From: Anaeromassilibacillus sp. An172
GTDB taxonomy: Bacteria > Bacillota > Clostridia > Oscillospirales > Acutalibacteraceae
Assembly: GCF_002160515.1 (NCBI RefSeq)
Contig: NZ_NFKS01000004.1
Location: forward strand, 91,416-155,415
Reading direction: 5' to 3'
Length of the DNA stretch: 64,000 nt
In this document: piece by piece, positions 60,483 to 64,000 of the stretch
Position numbering within the stretch: position 1 is the stretch's first letter
Layout: the number at the start of each line of letters is the position of its first letter
Program-made: the position numbers and the translations under genes
Notes under the pieces: generated by a model
Seen by the model: only the letters and a program-made list of their open reading frames with translations
Databases searched by the model: none
Told to the model about the DNA's origin: nothing

Positions 60483-61661
60483 ATGAACGATTTGCTTTTA
60501 AAATACGGCTGTAACCCGAACCAAAAGCCATCAAAAATCTTTATGAAAGACGGTTCTGACCTTCCAATCGAGGTTTTAAACGGCAATCCGGGTTATATCA
60601 ACTTTTTGGACGCTTTCAACAGCTGGCAGCTTGTCTGCGAGCTTAAAGCAGCTACAGGACTTCCGGCAGCAGCTTCATTTAAGCATGTAAGCCCTGCAGG
60701 TGCTGCTGTTGCTACAGAGCTTTCCGACACTCTTAAAAAGATTTACTTTGTTGACGATTTGGAGCTTTCTCCAATCGCCTGCGCATATGCAAAGGCAAGA
60801 GGCGCAGACAGAATGTCCTCTTACGGCGACTGGGTTGCACTTTCCGACACCTGTGACGCTTCCGTTGCAACTCTCCTTAAAAGAGAGGTTTCCGACGGAA
60901 TTATCGCCCCTGACTACACCGAGGAAGCTTTGGAAATCCTCAAGTCAAAGAGAGGCGGCAGATACAATGTTGTAAAGATTGACCCTAACTACAAGCCTGC
61001 CGCTGTAGAGCATAAGGATGTTTTCGGCGTTACTTTCCAGCAGGGAAGAAACGAGCTTCTTATAAACGAAGCAATGCTTATGCGGAACATTGTTACAGAG
61101 AACAAAGAGTTTACAGAGGAAGCAAAGAGAGATTTGCTGATAGCTCTTATCACACTTAAATATACACAGTCCAACTCCGTTTGCTATGCAAAGGACGGAC
61201 AGGCTATCGGCGTTGGCGCAGGTCAGCAGTCAAGAATCCACTGCACAAGACTTGCAGGAAACAAGGCTGATATCTGGTACCTCAGACAGCATCCGAAGGT
61301 ATTAAATCTTCCTTTCGTTGACGATATCAGACGTCCTGACCGTGATAACACAATCGACGTTTATATTTCCGACGATTACGAGGATGTATTGGCAGAGGGA
61401 ACATGGCAGCAGTTCTTCAAAACAAAGCCAGAGCCTCTTTCAAGAGAAGAGAAAAAAGAATGGCTTAAGACACTCAAGGGCGTTTCTTTGGGCTCTGACG
61501 CATTCTTTCCATTCGGCGACAACATCGAGAGAGCAAAGCGTTCAGGCGTTGAGTTTATCGCACAGCCGGGCGGCTCTATAAGAGATGACAACGTAATAGA
61601 TACCTGCAACAAGTACAACATGGTTATGTGCTTTACAGGAATTCGTCTGTTCCATCACTGA
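60483..61661 (+). CDS. purH: AICAR formyltransferase (stand-alone PurH C-domain type)
   Basis: 392 residues. It has AICARFT blocks (NPNQKPSKIF, AASFKHVSPAGAAV, KYTQSNSVCYAKDGQAIGVGAGQQSRIHCTRLAG, DAFFPFGDNIERA, and the C-terminal AQPGGSIRDDNVI), but lacks the N-terminal IMP cyclohydrolase domain of normal PurH. It transfers a formyl group to AICAR to make FAICAR. The cyclisation step is supplied by the PurO-type gene just upstream. The start has AAGGGG before the ATG. Confidence 0.92.
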   Translation: MNDLLLKYGCNPNQKPSKIFMKDGSDLPIEVLNGNPGYINFLDAFNSWQLVCELKAATGLPAAASFKHVSPAGAAVATELSDTLKKIYFVDDLELSPIACAYAKARGADRMSSYGDWVALSDTCDASVATLLKREVSDGIIAPDYTEEALEILKSKRGGRYNVVKIDPNYKPAAVEHKDVFGVTFQQGRNELLINEAMLMRNIVTENKEFTEEAKRDLLIALITLKYTQSNSVCYAKDGQAIGVGAGQQSRIHCTRLAGNKADIWYLRQHPKVLNLPFVDDIRRPDRDNTIDVYISDDYEDVLAEGTWQQFFKTKPEPLSREEKKEWLKTLKGVSLGSDAFFPFGDNIERAKRSGVEFIAQPGGSIRDDNVIDTCNKYNMVMCFTGIRLFHH

Positions 61662-61675
61662 TACGAGGTGGCTGT

Positions 61676-62950
61676 ATGAAAATATTGATGATAGGTTCCG
61701 GCGGAAGAGAACACGCCCTTATCAAAAAGCTTCTTGAAAGTCCAAAGGTGGAGAAAATCTACTGCGCTCCCGGCAACGGCGGTATCGCCTGCGACGCTGA
61801 GAATGTTAATATCTCCGCAATGGACATTGAGGGCGTTGTGAATTTTTCAAAGGAAAATAAAATAGATTTGGTTTTTGTAGCTCCTGACGACCCGCTTGCC
61901 GCAGGTATGGTGGACGCTTTGGAGGCTGAGGGCATAAGAGCTTTCGGTCCTAAGAAGGCTGCGGCAGAAATCGAGGCTTCAAAGGTTTTCTCTAAAAATC
62001 TCATGAAGAAATACGGTATTCCAACAGCTGATTATCAGGTTTTCGACAACTCAAAGGACGCCCTTGATTATGTTGTAAACAACAATATGGCTCCTGTTGT
62101 TGTAAAAGCCGACGGTCTTGCTTTGGGTAAAGGCGTGCTTATCTGCCAAACAGTTGAGGACGCAAAGGCTGCAATCCATTCAATAATGGATGATAAGAAA
62201 TTTGGCGAGTCAGGCAGCCGTGTAGTTATCGAGGAATTTCTCACAGGCCCAGAGGTTTCCGTTCTTTCATTTACAGACGGAAAGTGTGTAAAGCCTATGG
62301 TAAGTTCAAAGGACCACAAGAGAGCCTTGGACGGCGACAAGGGTCTTAACACAGGCGGAATGGGCACAATCAGCCCGAACCCATACTACACAGATGAAAT
62401 GGCTGAGATTTGCAGAAAGACAATCTTTGAACCTACAATCGAAGCTATGAACAAAGAGGGCAGAACCTTTAAGGGATGTCTTTATTTCGGCCTTATGCTC
62501 ACACCAAAGGGTCCGAAGGTTATAGAGTACAACGCACGTTTCGGCGACCCTGAAACTCAGGTTGTGCTTCCACGCCTTGAGACCGATTTGGTTGATATCT
62601 GTGAAGCCGTTATCGACGGAACACTTGGCGACATTGATATTAAGTGGAAAAAGGGAGCAGCTGCATGTGTTGTTATGGCAAGCGGCGGATATCCTGAAAG
62701 CTACAAAAAGGGTATAGAGATGAGCGGCCTTGATGAAAAAGGCGGGGTAGAAGGTGCAATAGTTTACCATGCGGGCACAAAACTGGAAAACGGCAAATTC
62801 TACACAAACGGCGGACGAGTATTGGGCGTTACCGCAGTTGACGACACCCTTGAGGGCGCACTGAAAAAAGCTTATGAGGCTGTTGAAAAAATAAGCTTCG
62901 AGGGCGCACACTATAGAAAAGACATCGGAACTTGTCCTGTTATTGTTTGA
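61676..62950 (+). CDS. purD: Phosphoribosylamine--glycine ligase
   Basis: 424 residues, ATP-grasp. N-terminal MIGSGGREHALIKKL, glycine-rich loops in VKADGLALGKGV and EEFLTGPEVSVLSF, and EYNARFGDPETQV near residue 285 are all present. It joins phosphoribosylamine with glycine to GAR. ATG 61676 has GAGGTGG; the longer frame to 61628 runs over the end of the AICAR formyltransferase gene. Last gene of the purine run. Confidence 0.97.
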   Translation: MKILMIGSGGREHALIKKLLESPKVEKIYCAPGNGGIACDAENVNISAMDIEGVVNFSKENKIDLVFVAPDDPLAAGMVDALEAEGIRAFGPKKAAAEIEASKVFSKNLMKKYGIPTADYQVFDNSKDALDYVVNNNMAPVVVKADGLALGKGVLICQTVEDAKAAIHSIMDDKKFGESGSRVVIEEFLTGPEVSVLSFTDGKCVKPMVSSKDHKRALDGDKGLNTGGMGTISPNPYYTDEMAEICRKTIFEPTIEAMNKEGRTFKGCLYFGLMLTPKGPKVIEYNARFGDPETQVVLPRLETDLVDICEAVIDGTLGDIDIKWKKGAAACVVMASGGYPESYKKGIEMSGLDEKGGVEGAIVYHAGTKLENGKFYTNGGRVLGVTAVDDTLEGALKKAYEAVEKISFEGAHYRKDIGTCPVIV

Positions 62951-62989
62951 TTTCCTTTTCCAAATTCCCATTGAAAAGAGGATTTGTAA

Positions 62990-63862
62990 TTGAAATTTGC
63001 AACAGCGGTTGTTATCGTCTTTGTTTTGGCGATGATTTATTGTGTGTACAATTATTTTACAATGCAGAAAATTACGTTGAGCAATTATGTTGTCAGTGAC
63101 AAAAGAATAAAGAAAAAGATAAGGATTGTTCACCTGAGTGATTTGCATTTAAAGGAGTTCGGGGAGTTTAACGGGGAGCTTACCAAAAAGATTTCTGAGC
63201 AAAACCCGGATGTGGTGGTTGTGACAGGTGATATGTGCAGGCGAGGAAATAAGGATTACACGCCTATAACTCATCTTTTGGAGGAGGTTGTGAAAACCGC
63301 TCCGGTGTACTACGCCTTGGGAAACCATGAACTGGACTACCTGAAAGATTACAACGATGAGATACTGAGGGAAATCAAAAGAACGGGTACGGTGATTTTG
63401 GACAATGAAATCGCCTGCCTTGAGGTGAAAGGCTCAAAGCTGAAATTTTTGGGTCTTAGCTGGTATGAAGAATTATCGGAAAACGGCATAAATTCGCCTG
63501 AGATACAGGAAGAAATAAAGCTGTTAAATAAATTCTGTCAGGGAGATGACTATAAAATACTTTTGTGTCATTACCCTGAATATGCAAAGAGCTGCTATAA
63601 GGTCAAATGCAAGGAGTTTTTAAACTACAAGTTTGATCTTATGCTTTCGGGACATGCCCACGGAGGTCTTGTGAGACTTCCATTTATAGGCGGTGTGATT
63701 GCGCCGTCCCAGGGACTTTTTCCGAAATACGACAAGGGTATTTACGATTTTGACGGCTTTAAACTTGTGGTTTCGGCAGGACTTGGGGATACCGGATATT
63801 TTTTCCGTGTCAACAATCCTCCGGAAATTGTAACAGTGGATTTAGTACCGAATGAACAATAA
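62990..63862 (+). CDS. Membrane-anchored metallophosphoesterase (YkuE-like)
   Basis: 290 residues. One N-terminal membrane segment (FATAVVIVFVLAMIYCVYNYF), then the calcineurin-like metal site: HLSDLHL, VVVTGDMCRRG, ALGNHELD, LLCHYPEY and LSGHAHGGLVRLP, complete. YkuE-type proteins face the extracytoplasmic side; the substrate is unknown. Starts at a TTG with AAGAGG. It is 40 bp after purD with no terminator between, so it may be co-transcribed, though it has no clear link to purines. Confidence 0.88.
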   Translation: MKFATAVVIVFVLAMIYCVYNYFTMQKITLSNYVVSDKRIKKKIRIVHLSDLHLKEFGEFNGELTKKISEQNPDVVVVTGDMCRRGNKDYTPITHLLEEVVKTAPVYYALGNHELDYLKDYNDEILREIKRTGTVILDNEIACLEVKGSKLKFLGLSWYEELSENGINSPEIQEEIKLLNKFCQGDDYKILLCHYPEYAKSCYKVKCKEFLNYKFDLMLSGHAHGGLVRLPFIGGVIAPSQGLFPKYDKGIYDFDGFKLVVSAGLGDTGYFFRVNNPPEIVTVDLVPNEQ

Positions 63863-63869
63863 ATAACAT

Positions 63870-63893
63870 AAAGGAGCAGATTTCTGCTCCTTT
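63870..63893 (+). terminator. Hairpin after the metallophosphoesterase gene
   Basis: An 11-bp stem AAAGGAGCAGA / TCTGCTCCTTT with a short tail. Confidence 0.6.
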
Positions 63894-63903
63894 CAGCTTG
63901 TCC

Positions 63904-63940
63904 AAAAACCCTGAATTTCTATCTGAAATTCAGGGTTTTT
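63904..63940 (+). terminator. Intrinsic terminator of the purine/metallophosphoesterase run
   Basis: A perfect 16-bp inverted repeat AAAAACCCTGAATTTC (63904-63919) with 63925-63940, ending in a T-run. Confidence 0.9.
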
Positions 63941-63975
63941 GCGTTTATCAAGCAACCAACACTTTGATAAAAAAG

Positions 63976-63982
63976 AAGGAGG
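63976..63982 (+). promoter_or_regulatory. Possible ribosome site of a gene beyond the right edge
   Basis: AAGGAGG at 63976-63982. No start codon at good spacing is visible before the window ends, so this is only a hint. Confidence 0.3.
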
Positions 63983-64000
63983 AATTGGGGTTTAGCCTAT

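Noticed and set aside
62306..63148. 280-residue open frame on the minus strand
   Set aside because: It is antisense to purD and the metallophosphoesterase start, both certain; no ribosome site and Cys/His-rich shadow translation.
1..64000. Prophage, integrase or insertion sequence
   Set aside because: No transposase, integrase or phage structural gene was found among the frames read on either strand.

Overview
The window looks like chromosomal DNA of an anaerobic, low-to-mid GC Clostridia species, most likely from the Ruminococcaceae/Oscillospiraceae. The evidence is two secreted proteins with type I dockerins (a cellulosome hallmark), a BofA-family sporulation protein, a SpoIIIE/FtsK gene next to a TepA-type ClpP homologue, an asparagine T-box leader, a purine riboswitch, strong GGAGG ribosome binding sites and frequent TTG start codons. 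The organism call is inference from gene content; no rRNA gene is present.

Layout. 1-2.5 kb: end of a GH1 glycosidase, a small leftward set of envelope/hypothetical genes and two XRE regulators. 2.5-4.9 kb: acyl-CoA ligase with an XRE-cupin regulator. 5.1-8.8 kb: two dockerin proteins (transglutaminase-like; discoidin plus duplicated leucine-rich module). 8.9-10.1 kb: two paralogous lipoproteins with nearly identical promoters. 10.2-18.9 kb, leftward: a purine-oxidation region with a riboswitch-controlled xanthine/uracil-type permease, a FecCD-type ABC importer (candidate molybdate/tungstate uptake), the three-subunit xanthine dehydrogenase-type hydroxylase and a MocA-like cytidylyltransferase. 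19-21.9 kb: asnS-asnA behind an Asn T-box. 22-25.6 kb: a NrdD-tail-like small protein, an EctB-like aminotransferase, a DUF896 protein and a CNNM/CorC-type membrane protein. 25.8-32.4 kb: tepA, uppP, ftsK/spoIIIE and a YgiQ radical SAM protein. 32.5-38.4 kb: an autoregulated MerR gene, a GT8 glycosyltransferase and an MBOAT plus two DHHW acetylation operon.

39.1-44.3 kb: tRNA-Leu(CAA), then purC, purB, purA, rpiB and upp. 44.3-46.6 kb: a small AT-rich accessory segment (ECF sigma factor, membrane partner, secreted protein) lying between two similar terminators. 46.7-53.7 kb: uvrB with a LexA-type operator, then a divergent type IIA topoisomerase B and A pair whose intergenic regions are full of repeats and share a structured leader-like sequence. 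53.8-57.3 kb: secG, bofA, DUF4364, nfeD and a slipin. 57.5-63 kb: purE, purM, purN, an archaeal-type IMP cyclohydrolase, a stand-alone AICAR formyltransferase and purD, followed by a metallophosphoesterase.

Functionally the window is dominated by purine metabolism. Two biosynthetic clusters cover many steps of IMP and AMP synthesis, while the leftward cluster imports and oxidises purines. The remainder is cell-envelope, DNA repair/topology and translation housekeeping. The least explained parts are the repeats around the topoisomerase genes, the ECF island and the metal specificity of the FecCD transporter. No CRISPR array, prophage, transposase or rRNA was seen.
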